6,853 bases of DNA from Leptospira sp. (GCA_021413405.1 JAIOQL010000325.1:1-6853); one strand, 5' to 3'. Numbered from the stretch's first letter, positions 1-6,484 are shown. A program made the numbers and translations. Notes: generated by a model from the letters alone, not told the origin.

Positions 1-873
1 AAAGAAATCATCACAAACCTTTCCGATGATTTCATAAAAGTTCTACACAGCGAATTTGCAGGAGAACTGGAAAAAAACCTCTCTGAACAGAAAAGTGCAA
101 CAATAGAAATCATAAAAGAAAAAGCAACAATGGATTCAGAAATCCGGTTGGCCGGCAAGCAACAGAACAAAAATCTTCAGCAGACCCTACCAGAAGGTGA
201 CGAAAGGATTCATTTCTCGGTCTGGTATTCCCCCCTGATGACTGTTGGAGGGGACTATTACAGGGTAATCCGTCTTGATGATAACGAATATGCCCTGTTT
301 CTGGCAGATATCTCCGGCCATGGCATTGGCGCAGCGATGCATATCAATACTCTCAGGCTCGGCTTTGATGAAAACCTCCATTATAAGGACAAACCCGAAA
401 AATTACTCCGGAAGTTAAGCGACTATCTCTATGGTAAAATCGGTGATAATTTTGTTACGGCCATCTATGTTCATATCAATTTGAAAAGAAAAATCATCCG
501 ATATTGCAATGCGGGCCATCCAAAAGCATTTTTATACGAGCTTGTAGATGGACAAAAAGGTGCCAGGTTCCTGAGACCGACCGGAAAAGTACTAGGTTTG
601 TTTCAAAAATCGCATTTCAGAGACACCGAAATATCAATCTCACCAAAAGAACGCTTAGTTCTTTATACTGATGGGATATCCGAATCATTTAATAAAAGCA
701 AGCAGATGCTCGGTGAACGGGGTTTACTGCGGGCATTGACTGGAAGCAATAATTTAAGCCCTGAAGCCACCATCGAAAAAGTAAAGAATTTCCTGCTAAC
801 ATTTCAAAAAGAAATGGTCGTAGAAGATGATAGATGCTTAATTTTAACCGATTTATTTGCTAATATTAATTAA
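1..873 (+). CDS. PP2C-family SpoIIE/RsbU-type serine phosphatase, C-terminal part (5' end off the window)
   Basis: The frame is open from base 1 (290 codons to TAA at 871-873), so the ATG at 130 is probably internal and the gene starts outside the window. The first ~60 residues are charged and helical, like the coiled linker that joins a sensor/HAMP region to the phosphatase in RsbU-type proteins. The catalytic domain follows, with the PP2C/SpoIIE landmarks in order: VGGDYY (Asp at 253-255), LADISGHGIGAAM (around 304-340), NAGHP (around 511-525), LYTDGISESF (around 661-690) and a C-terminal EDDRCLIL. The acidic metal ligands all appear to be present, so it should be an active Mn/Mg-dependent phosphoserine phosphatase. 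Such enzymes usually dephosphorylate anti-sigma-factor antagonists (partner-switching). No partner STAS or kinase gene lies within view. The final motif reads DDR rather than the usual DD(I/T). The next gene downstream is convergent, so this is the 3' end of its transcript. Confidence 0.9.
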   Translation, partial: KEIITNLSDDFIKVLHSEFAGELEKNLSEQKSATIEIIKEKATMDSEIRLAGKQQNKNLQQTLPEGDERIHFSVWYSPLMTVGGDYYRVIRLDDNEYALFLADISGHGIGAAMHINTLRLGFDENLHYKDKPEKLLRKLSDYLYGKIGDNFVTAIYVHINLKRKIIRYCNAGHPKAFLYELVDGQKGARFLRPTGKVLGLFQKSHFRDTEISISPKERLVLYTDGISESFNKSKQMLGERGLLRALTGSNNLSPEATIEKVKNFLLTFQKEMVVEDDRCLILTDLFANIN

Positions 874-875
874 TA

Positions 876-889
876 GCTTATTTCTAAGC
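876..889 (+). other. Short hairpin after the phosphatase stop codon
   Basis: GCTTA, a TTTC loop and TAAGC form a perfect 5-bp stem three bases after the stop codon. The next bases (CAAAATTGGCC) hold no U-tract, so this is at best a weak RNA 3'-end structure and not a convincing intrinsic terminator. Confidence 0.25.
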
Positions 890-1019
890 CAAAATTGGCC
901 AACAAATTTCTCACAATTTCGACAAGTAAAGGTAGACACGACTCAGCGTATGCCCATTATTAGCCCGATTATAAATTAAACTTAAGCAGCCGGTTATAGC
1001 GATAGGCAAATCAAAGATC

Positions 1020-1093
1020 AATGCCAGCTCAAAAGCGCTTAATTTCATTAAAGTGATTCATTTTAAGCAATTGCATTATTAGCTTTCGGCATT
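1020..1093. repeat. 74-nt imperfect inverted repeat abutting the zinc-ribbon gene stop
   Basis: On the plus strand AATGCC (1020-1025) pairs with GGCATT (1088-1093), and AGCT (1026-1029) pairs with AGCT (1081-1084) with TTC (1085-1087) left extrahelical. Further in, GCTTAA (1037-1042) pairs with TTAAGC (1063-1068). The outer arm touches the stop codon of the minus-strand zinc-ribbon gene (1094-1096). No U-run follows on the minus strand, so it is not a standard intrinsic terminator. The architecture of an outer arm, an inner arm and extrahelical bases resembles integron attC sites, but the GTTRRRY core is missing. It may be an mRNA 3'-end stabiliser or a remnant of a mobile element. Confidence 0.5.
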
Positions 1094-1309
1094 TTACAGA
1101 GTATATTTACACTTCACGCCGCAGTGAGGGCAAACGCAAGTGAGCTCAGCCTTAACGGACCTGCCTTTCGGGGTCTCTACCTTTCCAATTGCAACAAAAT
1201 CAAACTCAACTCCCTCCGGGACATAGTGCCCGGAGCCGTATTTAGCAGATCCTTCTATACTATTAGTGCAAGCGTGACACTTGACCCTTAATTTTATAAC
1301 CTCAGCCAT
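1094..1309 (-). CDS. Small zinc-ribbon-like protein (71 aa), function unknown
   Basis: Starting at the ATG at 1307-1309, the protein begins MAEVIKLRVKCHACTNSIEG. It carries a CxxC pair at residues 11/14 and a C-terminal CVCPHCGVKC cluster (Cys 58, 60, 63, 67). The spacing suits a two-knuckle zinc ribbon with Cys11/14 opposite Cys60/63. The middle (about residues 24-56) looks like beta strands with conserved-looking Gly/Pro turns. The frame stays open further upstream, with ATGs at 1387 and 1423. I prefer 1309 because the extra ~38 residues look like translated non-coding DNA and no ribosome site supports them; the site before 1309 (AATGGG) is also weak. No transmembrane segment or signal peptide is present. 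It stands alone between long gene-free stretches, facing the phosphatase gene. Small cysteine-rich orphan genes like this are common in integron cassettes and genomic islands, but no integrase is here. The coding call is moderately sure; the function is unknown. Confidence 0.6.
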   Translation of the reverse strand: MAEVIKLRVKCHACTNSIEGSAKYGSGHYVPEGVEFDFVAIGKVETPKGRSVKAELTCVCPHCGVKCKYTL

Positions 1310-1408
1310 CCCATTATAGTAATGAACGGCGCCATTTTGTAAAGACAAATTGGACAAATCGAAGCCTGCCCGCTGCCATCTCGTCATACATCGAGTTTTT
1401 TCATGCAC

Positions 1409-1498
1409 ATGACAGAATGTCATTAATCAGTAACGCATGGTTACCCTTCCCCCAGCGCCGTATGTGCGTCGGATCTTCGGCCGAAGCAGCGATGCTGC
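1409..1498. repeat. Cluster of four short inverted repeats
   Basis: Four consecutive dyads are visible: ATGACA-GAA-TGTCAT (1409-1423), GTAAC-GCATG-GTTAC (1430-1444), the perfect 12-bp palindrome CTTCGGCCGAAG (1475-1486), and GCAGC-GAT-GCTGC (1486-1498). They sit upstream of the minus-strand zinc-ribbon gene, and the last three lie in a GC-rich patch. I cannot assign a function. Candidates are protein-binding sites, a dispersed repeat element or a recombination remnant. Confidence 0.45.
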
Positions 1499-1854
1499 GC
1501 CAGTCCAAATATGGGCAGTTTGGTGCGATGCCGGAGACTTTAGATGCCCCGCGCCATTCCCCGCTCCTTGCGAAGCAATGAATCGAGATGCCCGTTGAAG
1601 GTCATTTACGGCAAAAGCGAGCCTGGGAAACTTTTTATTACTGCTTCGTTCCCTGTGCCCCAATGCGGATAACGAGAAATGGGCAGGTGTGGGAAATTTG
1701 TATTTTCTTGCTTATTTATTGGTTATTAGAGATTAAGTATTATTATTGGGACAAAGAGCTTATGTTTTGCCTCTTTCCCGCTCGCTGGTGAGATCATTTA
1801 GAACGAACTGAGATGAGGGCCTTCACCGCTGCTGTCCGGGCAGTTGCAAAGATT

Positions 1855-1889
1855 GGTTAATTTTGACCAGTTATTTTGGTCAATTAGCC
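1855..1889 (+). promoter_or_regulatory. Stem-loop in the leader region of the exonuclease gene
   Basis: TTGACCA (1863-1869) and TGGTCAA (1877-1883) are perfect 7-bp arms around a 7-nt loop. The stem continues outward as GGTTAA (1855-1860) against TTAGCC (1884-1889), with one G:T pair and a two-base bulge (1861-1862). The G:T pair favours folding as plus-strand RNA. It lies about 120 bases before the exonuclease start, and no U-tract follows. It could be a leader structure or an operator. Confidence 0.35.
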
Positions 1890-1966
1890 GAAACATGCCT
1901 GATTTTGGCTCGTTTCTGCCGGCAAACGGGCAGTTAGGGCCCCTTCATGGTTTTTTGGATTCTTCC

Positions 1967-1979
1967 TGTGGTCACCACA
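1967..1979. promoter_or_regulatory. Perfect palindrome (possible operator) before the exonuclease gene
   Basis: TGTGGT-C-ACCACA is a perfect 6-bp dyad about a single central base. It ends 28 bases before the proposed start codon at 2008, a typical operator position. I recognise no regulator for it. Confidence 0.35.
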
Positions 1980-2007
1980 CTAAAAAGCACAGATTTATCA
2001 TGTTTAT

Positions 2008-2706
2008 ATGGCTTTTTTTAACCTTTTCTCCGGAATGTCCTTTGTGAGAGATGGTGTTTCCTTCTGGAAAAATAGATCCTTGAGTTCACTCGAATTTACA
2101 GCGATTGACCTTGAAACGACCGGACTGACTCCGGGAAAAGCGGAAATAATTGAAGCAGCAGGAATCAGATTTAACAAATCGGGGATGACCCTCGGAACTT
2201 TTTCTTCTTTGGTAAAACCAGGAAAAGCTTTGTCACCGATTGCCCAGAAAATCAACGGAATTTCTGAATCAATGGTCATGAATGCACCGTCCCTCGACAC
2301 AGTGCTTTCGCAATTTTCGAATTTCCTAGAAGACTCTATACTTATTATTCAAAACTCTGAATTTGATCTGGGCTTTCTCATTTGCGAGTCGCAAAGGCGA
2401 AAAATTGCATTTCCCACCCTTCCCGTATTTTGCACGGTCCAGCTGACCCGAAAGCATTTCCCCGAATTCAAAAAATATAATCTTCATTTTTTGCGTGAAA
2501 AATTTGGAATATCGAGAAGATCACAGAAGTTTGATCCCGGAACTCATTTTCATGAAGCGCTGGACGACTCGGTTGCGGCAATGCGGGTTTTTTTGTTTTG
2601 TGCCGAAAAAGGGAATCTGTGGGAGAAAGAATTTTCTGAGGTTTCCTGTCACCCGAAAGGATTTTCACTGACGTCTGACTACAACCAAAATTTTAGATTG
2701 TTTTAA
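2008..2706 (+). CDS. DEDDh 3'-5' exonuclease, DNA polymerase III epsilon (DnaQ) family
   Basis: This 232-residue protein carries the three exonuclease motifs of the DnaQ/RNase T superfamily. ExoI is AIDLETTG (Asp34, Glu36), ExoII is NSEFDLGFL (Asp120), and ExoIII is HEALDDSVA (His182, Asp187; the H-x4-D spacing defines the DEDDh subtype). All four acidic metal ligands and the general-base histidine are present, so it should hydrolyse single-stranded or mismatched DNA ends (or RNA) from the 3' side with two metal ions. The length matches a stand-alone epsilon-like subunit; no polymerase, UvrC-like or helicase domain is fused. About 30 residues precede the domain, and the C-terminal ~30 residues do not resemble a clamp-binding motif. 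The start is uncertain: ATG 2008 or the internal ATG 2035, neither with a strong ribosome site. Its stop overlaps that of the convergent small gene. Whether it is the replicative proofreader or a repair paralogue cannot be told here. Confidence 0.9.
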   Translation: MAFFNLFSGMSFVRDGVSFWKNRSLSSLEFTAIDLETTGLTPGKAEIIEAAGIRFNKSGMTLGTFSSLVKPGKALSPIAQKINGISESMVMNAPSLDTVLSQFSNFLEDSILIIQNSEFDLGFLICESQRRKIAFPTLPVFCTVQLTRKHFPEFKKYNLHFLREKFGISRRSQKFDPGTHFHEALDDSVAAMRVFLFCAEKGNLWEKEFSEVSCHPKGFSLTSDYNQNFRLF

Positions 2707-3092
2707 TGCGTTTTTGATGTTACAGCAGTTTTTCGGGGTTTCGCGACTGCACGTTCTCTTGCCGGTGCTTCACCCTCATTAAATTGATGCTTATTCGTTC
2801 CCTGTTTTTCATTTCTTTTGACCATATATATAAAATGCCTTATATTTTGGGTGTATGGCTCGGGGATATCTTTTGGGTCAAAATCGAGTGGTTTTTCCAA
2901 AAGTAGTTTCACGGAAGAGAGATTCAGATCTTCCTTGCTCGTAACCATCAGAGTTTCAAGCCTCCGGCAAATTTCCTGATCGTTTACCTCAACTGTAAGC
3001 TTTTTCATTGAGTTGAGAAGCTTACTAAATGCTGTTTTTGCCCTATTTGTCATATTCGCAGACCATGATTTAGAATTGATCTCTTTATACAA
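2703..3092 (-). CDS. Small basic hypothetical protein, last gene of the minus-strand cluster
   Basis: The family is not recognised. From the TTG at 3090-3092 it has 129 residues; from the ATG at 3051-3053 it has 116. I chose TTG because its TTGTATAA overlaps the stop of the exported-protein gene by 8 bases, a translational-coupling arrangement, with a purine-rich AAAAGAA upstream. No ribosome site precedes the ATG. The first ~55 residues look helical (AKTAFSKLLNSMKKL, then EICRRLETLM). The C-terminal ~40 residues are polar, Lys/Arg-rich and probably disordered (KPRKTAVTSK), which could bind nucleic acid or acidic surfaces. No signal peptide or membrane segment is present. It converges on the exonuclease gene, and the two stop codons share the palindrome TTAA (2703-2706), leaving no room for a terminator between them. 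Confidence 0.6.
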   Translation of the reverse strand: MYKEINSKSWSANMTNRAKTAFSKLLNSMKKLTVEVNDQEICRRLETLMVTSKEDLNLSSVKLLLEKPLDFDPKDIPEPYTQNIRHFIYMVKRNEKQGTNKHQFNEGEAPARERAVAKPRKTAVTSKTH

Positions 3093-4047
3093 TAAATTCT
3101 TTTGGGGAATCAGGTGATATGGACATAATCCGATCTGAAAACAGACCTATTTGTCCCCCTAATTCTTGATTATGTCGCTTCAGATGACACCCGGATGCTG
3201 ATAAAGCCTCAACCCTGTGAATCTCCAGTGGATAGCTCACGCGATAGTTATTGTCCGCAACAAATCCGTCAATTTTGCTCGCCTCATTGACAAAGATCCC
3301 ATTTTTCAGCAAAGCAAACTCAAATCCAATTCTTTCTTGCAAAGGCCCGACTGGAGAAAACAGCAGCATTATATTCCTCGGTCCGAAATCAGGCAATGCC
3401 CTGTAAATAAATTCCCCTGACGTTAGAGTGCGAAATAATTCGTTACCCTTTTTGCGATGCACTTCCCGAGAATCATATCCCGAAGGAATCCCCTCCCTTG
3501 AAGAATTTATGGATAAGAAACCAGGGATACTTGTTTCTGAAAAATGAAGCACATGGTTCAGCCGTTTCGCCCGGAGAACGGACAGACATTGATTCAGATT
3601 TCTTAAGCCCCCAATTCCCCGGGAAAGATGTACTTCCGTGCCGACGATTTTCATTGCAACAGAACTTAAAAAGACTATTTTCGATACCATGTTTTCGGGT
3701 GATGAAATTTTTCTATCAAAGGCAGTCCCGGAAAACAGGGGATTCTTCAACTGAAAAATTTGCAGTGGGATATTTTCAAAATCAGATTGAACCGCCCCTG
3801 TCAAATGTTCAAATCCGGCGGGACTAATCTCGATTTTATTTTTCAAAGATAGTTGAATTTTATCAAAGGTCAAAAAGGAAGAATTGTTTTCCGAGAAAAT
3901 CACAATCTCTGAATTTCCTGAAAGAACAGAAGAAACAGCCTCAGCATGAAATTGAAACTCATCAGCGCGAACCGACATGGTTCCTATTAGGCAAGTTGAC
4001 AAAATCAAAAAGCGTGCCAAATTTTTAATATTTTTATAATATTTCAT
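3085..4047 (-). CDS. Exported protein of unknown function with Sec signal peptide
   Basis: From the ATG at 4045-4047 this is a 320-residue protein with a classical signal peptide: a basic n-region (KYYKNIKNLAR), a hydrophobic core (FLILSTCLIG) and a likely signal peptidase I site after residue 28 (SVRA before DEF). This start is preferred over the TTG at 4071, which would put 8 extra residues before the signal. LSTC (Cys19) resembles a lipobox, but Thr at -1 and continued hydrophobicity afterwards argue against a lipoprotein. The mature N-terminus (about residues 31-75) has alternating strands of the type FHAEAVSSVLSGNSEIVIF, faintly like LptA/OstA-type beta repeats; this is a weak impression only. 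Cys154 and Cys287 could form a disulfide. No further membrane helix or enzymatic motif is visible. It lies 78 bases after the preceding cluster gene and overlaps the next one, so it is probably co-transcribed. It should act in the periplasm or outer envelope. Confidence 0.75.
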   Translation of the reverse strand: MKYYKNIKNLARFLILSTCLIGTMSVRADEFQFHAEAVSSVLSGNSEIVIFSENNSSFLTFDKIQLSLKNKIEISPAGFEHLTGAVQSDFENIPLQIFQLKNPLFSGTAFDRKISSPENMVSKIVFLSSVAMKIVGTEVHLSRGIGGLRNLNQCLSVLRAKRLNHVLHFSETSIPGFLSINSSREGIPSGYDSREVHRKKGNELFRTLTSGEFIYRALPDFGPRNIMLLFSPVGPLQERIGFEFALLKNGIFVNEASKIDGFVADNNYRVSYPLEIHRVEALSASGCHLKRHNQELGGQIGLFSDRIMSISPDSPKEFIV

Positions 4048-4125
4048 GACAGATGGCGTTATTTTGGGCAAATTGCATGCTTTAGCAACACTTTTTTCGG
4101 AGATTTTGACTTTTTTTGGCAGCTT

Positions 4126-5118
4126 TCAGGTCAGTATCCTGCGGGTTCTATATTTCCATTCCCAATACATTATTTCATCTTCTACGTTCTTTGCTTCATC
4201 CTGGTACTTTTCGAGCAGGGTGTTGATCATATTCGCTGCTTCTCGCGAGAATCCTGCCTCGAGCTCTTTCTCAAACTGAACCTCTTCTTTGTTTTGAATG
4301 AGAAGGGAAAGACGGAATATTTCGTCCAGGTTCTTGAGCTTCTCTTTGTTCGCCTCAAGTTCCTCTTTATTGTTTTCGTTTTTAATCATGACGGCGAGAA
4401 AGGCTTTTATAAATTTAACATCCTCGGAACTCAGGTTGAAATCAAACAAAATCTGCTTCACTTTATCCAGCTCCATGTTTCGGAGATGGATTCTGGCAAG
4501 AAAAACCGGATTCCCGGAATACATGTTCAGATTGGATCCTGTCGAAATTATATCAGTAGCACGAACTTTTCCGGAGTCGACAACCTGCCTGTCCCCTTCG
4601 GATTCAGGTATGTTTTGAACCTGGGTTGTTGCGGTAATTTTCTTTTTTAGAATCAGTATGTTCAGTGAATGATACCGAATTTTAAGATTCACCATATCCG
4701 GACGCGAAAAAACCTCGTCAATAACGAGGTGATTGAACTCTCCCCCAGCCTCGGAGGCCTTCATAAATTCTTTAATATTCATAAAATGATAAATCAGAAC
4801 CGGCAAGATATCGCTTTCACTCCCTGATCCAAGAAAAATTGTTTTGATATCATGGGAGCCCCCGTGCTGATATGGGATGACAAGCTTGCCGGCTTTTACA
4901 TTGACAAAACTCAGTTCTCCAAGATGAAAATGGGAAAGGTCAAAATCTGAACCTAAAAATACTACTTTCGGAACATTTACAACTATGGAATTGTTCTTGG
5001 AACCCTTGGGAATTTCAGGTCCGGAAGGTCCAAAAACCACATAGTTCATCTTCCCCAGCCGGACTTTTATCAAAAATCCTGCCGGTGTTTTTTTTTCTTC
5101 GTAAAGCGTTTCTTCCAT
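4126..5118 (-). CDS. Hypothetical cytoplasmic protein with helical/coiled C-terminus, coupled to the upstream regulator
   Basis: This 330-residue protein is of no family I recognise. There is no signal peptide or membrane segment. Residues 1-165 look mostly beta-rich (VVFGPSGPEIPKGS, NSIVVNVPKVVFLGSDFDL). Residues ~165-205 are a polar linker, and ~210-330 are helical with a charged coiled-coil-like stretch (about 245-285, KNENNKEELEANKEKLKNL) and a second helical segment at ~287-320. The ATG (5116-5118) overlaps the stop of the regulator gene as TAATG, and a GGGA sits five bases before it inside the regulator's last codons. This points to translational coupling and matched amounts of the two proteins. 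A physical partnership with the regulator, for example as its signal input or co-regulator, is a reasonable inference but is not shown by any motif. Confidence 0.75.
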   Translation of the reverse strand: MEETLYEEKKTPAGFLIKVRLGKMNYVVFGPSGPEIPKGSKNNSIVVNVPKVVFLGSDFDLSHFHLGELSFVNVKAGKLVIPYQHGGSHDIKTIFLGSGSESDILPVLIYHFMNIKEFMKASEAGGEFNHLVIDEVFSRPDMVNLKIRYHSLNILILKKKITATTQVQNIPESEGDRQVVDSGKVRATDIISTGSNLNMYSGNPVFLARIHLRNMELDKVKQILFDFNLSSEDVKFIKAFLAVMIKNENNKEELEANKEKLKNLDEIFRLSLLIQNKEEVQFEKELEAGFSREAANMINTLLEKYQDEAKNVEDEIMYWEWKYRTRRILT

Positions 5119-6455
5119 TATAATCCCATTTGCTTCATTTTATACTGTAAAGAGCCCCTTGAAATCCCCATTGCTTTTGCCATCCTGATCTGATTACCCG
5201 AAAACAGACGGGAAGCAAGCAGAATTTTCTGCCTCTCCAGGGCCTCTACACATTTCCGGAGATCCAGTTCTTCTGAGTCCTGGATTCCGATCGCCTGAAA
5301 GCCCTTTTCCGTATTCTGGATAATGTCCTGCTCCCGAATTTCACTGCCGGTGGACTGTAAAATTGAATACTCCAGGATATTAGTCAAGTCTGCCAGGTTT
5401 CCCGGAAAACTCATATATTTTAGTTTGTCCAAAGAGGACGGAGTAAGATTCAGGCCGGTCCGATTGTATTTCCTGCAGAGATCCGAAAAAAGCTGCCTGA
5501 TCAGTTCCGTTAGCTCAGATTTTGGCAAATTGCTCACGCCGGGCAAATTCAGTACATTCTTGCTTAGAATGTCCCAAAATGGCAGGTAAATTTCCTCTTT
5601 TTTCCCGTTATCATCAATAAATACCAGCTGAGATTCGGATTTCCGATCCAGCAGAAATTCGTAAAATAATCTCTGCTGCCCTATACTCAAACCACTCATT
5701 TTGTCGAATACGATCATCCCATTTCGGGCCATTCCCCGCCAGACTTCGAGGGATTTTTCCATCTTAATAAGCTGATCCGGGAGCGAGCTAATGAGAACCA
5801 TCTGTCCTTTCAATAGATTTTTTTCGCACAAGTACCGCGCCAGACTTTTCTTGCCCGATCCAGGAGGACCGGAAATCAGGAGCGGCGACGCGACATCCCA
5901 TTCTTCAATACCTTGCCGGAGTACAGGATTTGAGTTTATCAGAAATTCTACCGCCACAAAACCCTCGCGCTTCTTGTTTACAGGAACTTCCCCCGGGCCC
6001 CCGGAATGCCCGGATTTGGAGTCAATTATACCCGATATTCTTGACGCGAGAAACCCAACGAGAAGCAAAATTTCATCCCTAAAATCCATAGGCATTTCGA
6101 CCAGCAAAAAGCCAGCCATTTTGTTTCGGGACAATATCCTCTGAACCAGAAGAGATTGAGAGCTCTGGTGAAAAACCTCTGCCTCACTTGCCATAAAAAG
6201 CACCGGACTCCCGGAACCCTCAACTCTTTCAAAATTTCCTCCGCCTCTAGTCATAAAGTTATAGTAAAATCCATCTTCGCCATAGCCGATTGCCGCAGCT
6301 TCCTCAAGTAAATCTCCGGACTCGGAAAGCAGAACCACCAGCCCGCAATTTCCACCGACTGTAGCAATAAATTTCGCCAAAAAACCCGGGAGCTTACTTC
6401 GAAATGATTTCTCATCCGTGTTCGCGAAAAACAGTTCCCTAAGGGTTGAATCCAT
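5118..6455 (-). CDS. Degenerate NtrC-type regulator: GAF-like + AAA+ + Fis-type HTH, lacking the GAFTGA loop
   Basis: This 445-residue protein has the architecture of a bacterial enhancer-binding protein. Residues ~20-140 resemble a GAF-type sensor, ~165-385 an AAA+ domain and ~400-445 a Fis-type helix-turn-helix (ALERQKILLASRLF, then MAKAMGISRGSLQYKMKQMG). Walker A is intact (ISGPPGSGKK, 194-203), and PGNLADL (351-357) matches the family's WPGNVREL motif. Key sigma-54 activator elements are missing. Walker A Lys202 to Walker B Asp251 is 49 residues, about 15 shorter than in E. coli NtrC, and no GAFTGA loop is present. Walker B reads MIVFDKM, with Lys252 in place of the catalytic Glu. The arginine-finger segment (FRxDLYYRL in the family) is FWDILSKNV, and the sensor II Arg is Ala355. 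It may bind nucleotide, is unlikely to hydrolyse it efficiently and cannot remodel sigma-54 in the usual way. It heads the minus-strand cluster and is divergent from the parA-type gene, so autoregulation through the shared region is plausible. Confidence 0.85.
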   Translation of the reverse strand: MDSTLRELFFANTDEKSFRSKLPGFLAKFIATVGGNCGLVVLLSESGDLLEEAAAIGYGEDGFYYNFMTRGGGNFERVEGSGSPVLFMASEAEVFHQSSQSLLVQRILSRNKMAGFLLVEMPMDFRDEILLLVGFLASRISGIIDSKSGHSGGPGEVPVNKKREGFVAVEFLINSNPVLRQGIEEWDVASPLLISGPPGSGKKSLARYLCEKNLLKGQMVLISSLPDQLIKMEKSLEVWRGMARNGMIVFDKMSGLSIGQQRLFYEFLLDRKSESQLVFIDDNGKKEEIYLPFWDILSKNVLNLPGVSNLPKSELTELIRQLFSDLCRKYNRTGLNLTPSSLDKLKYMSFPGNLADLTNILEYSILQSTGSEIREQDIIQNTEKGFQAIGIQDSEELDLRKCVEALERQKILLASRLFSGNQIRMAKAMGISRGSLQYKMKQMGL

Positions 6456-6484
6456 TCAGGAAAAATGTTTAAATTTAAGCAGAC

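Larger units (their letters stand above)
1424..2007. other. Gene-free region with an abrupt base-composition change
   Basis: No convincing gene lies here on either strand. My hand count for 1441-1620 is 104 G+C of 180 bases (about 58%), against about 43% in a sample (121-180) of the flanking phosphatase gene. The stretch 1698-1750 is by contrast very AT-rich. The 8-mer GGGCAGTT occurs three times (1513, 1838, 1928). Short frames of 67-78 codons cross the patch but lack ribosome sites and domain-like sequence. The composition break suggests inserted or decayed foreign DNA or a dispersed repeat; this is inference. Confidence 0.4.

Noticed and set aside
1020..1093. True integron attC site
   Set aside because: No GTTRRRY/RYYYAAC core is found at either end and no integrase is in the window. 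It is kept only as an attC-like inverted repeat.
1313..1318. TATAAT on the minus strand with TTTACA 19 bases upstream
   Set aside because: Transcription would start at or just inside the chosen ATG (1309), too close even for a leaderless message. The match is probably fortuitous.
1380..1401. CTCG...CGAG followed by six T as a terminator
   Set aside because: The stem is only four base pairs around an eight-base loop, and no plus-strand gene ends near it.
1310..1423. N-terminal extension of the zinc-ribbon protein to ATG 1423
   Set aside because: The extra residues are low in coding character, contain the ATGACA-TGTCAT dyad at the start codon and lack a ribosome site.
1427..1663. 78-codon minus-strand open frame in the GC-rich patch
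   Set aside because: It has no ribosome site and no domain-like sequence. The frame is open mainly because of high GC, and it crosses several inverted repeats. It could be a piece of a repeat element, but I cannot support it as a gene.
1588..1791. 67-codon plus-strand open frame
   Set aside because: The composition changes abruptly along the frame, there is no ribosome site, and the aromatic-rich translation from AT-rich DNA looks random.
1844..2047. 67-codon plus-strand open frame before the exonuclease
   Set aside because: It overlaps the start of the exonuclease in another frame, spans the hairpin and palindrome, and shows no recognisable motif.
4048..4125. Terminator or promoter between the coiled-coil gene and the exported-protein gene
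   Set aside because: Only poly-A/T runs are visible; no stem or paired promoter hexamers. The 78-bp gap is treated as intra-operon.
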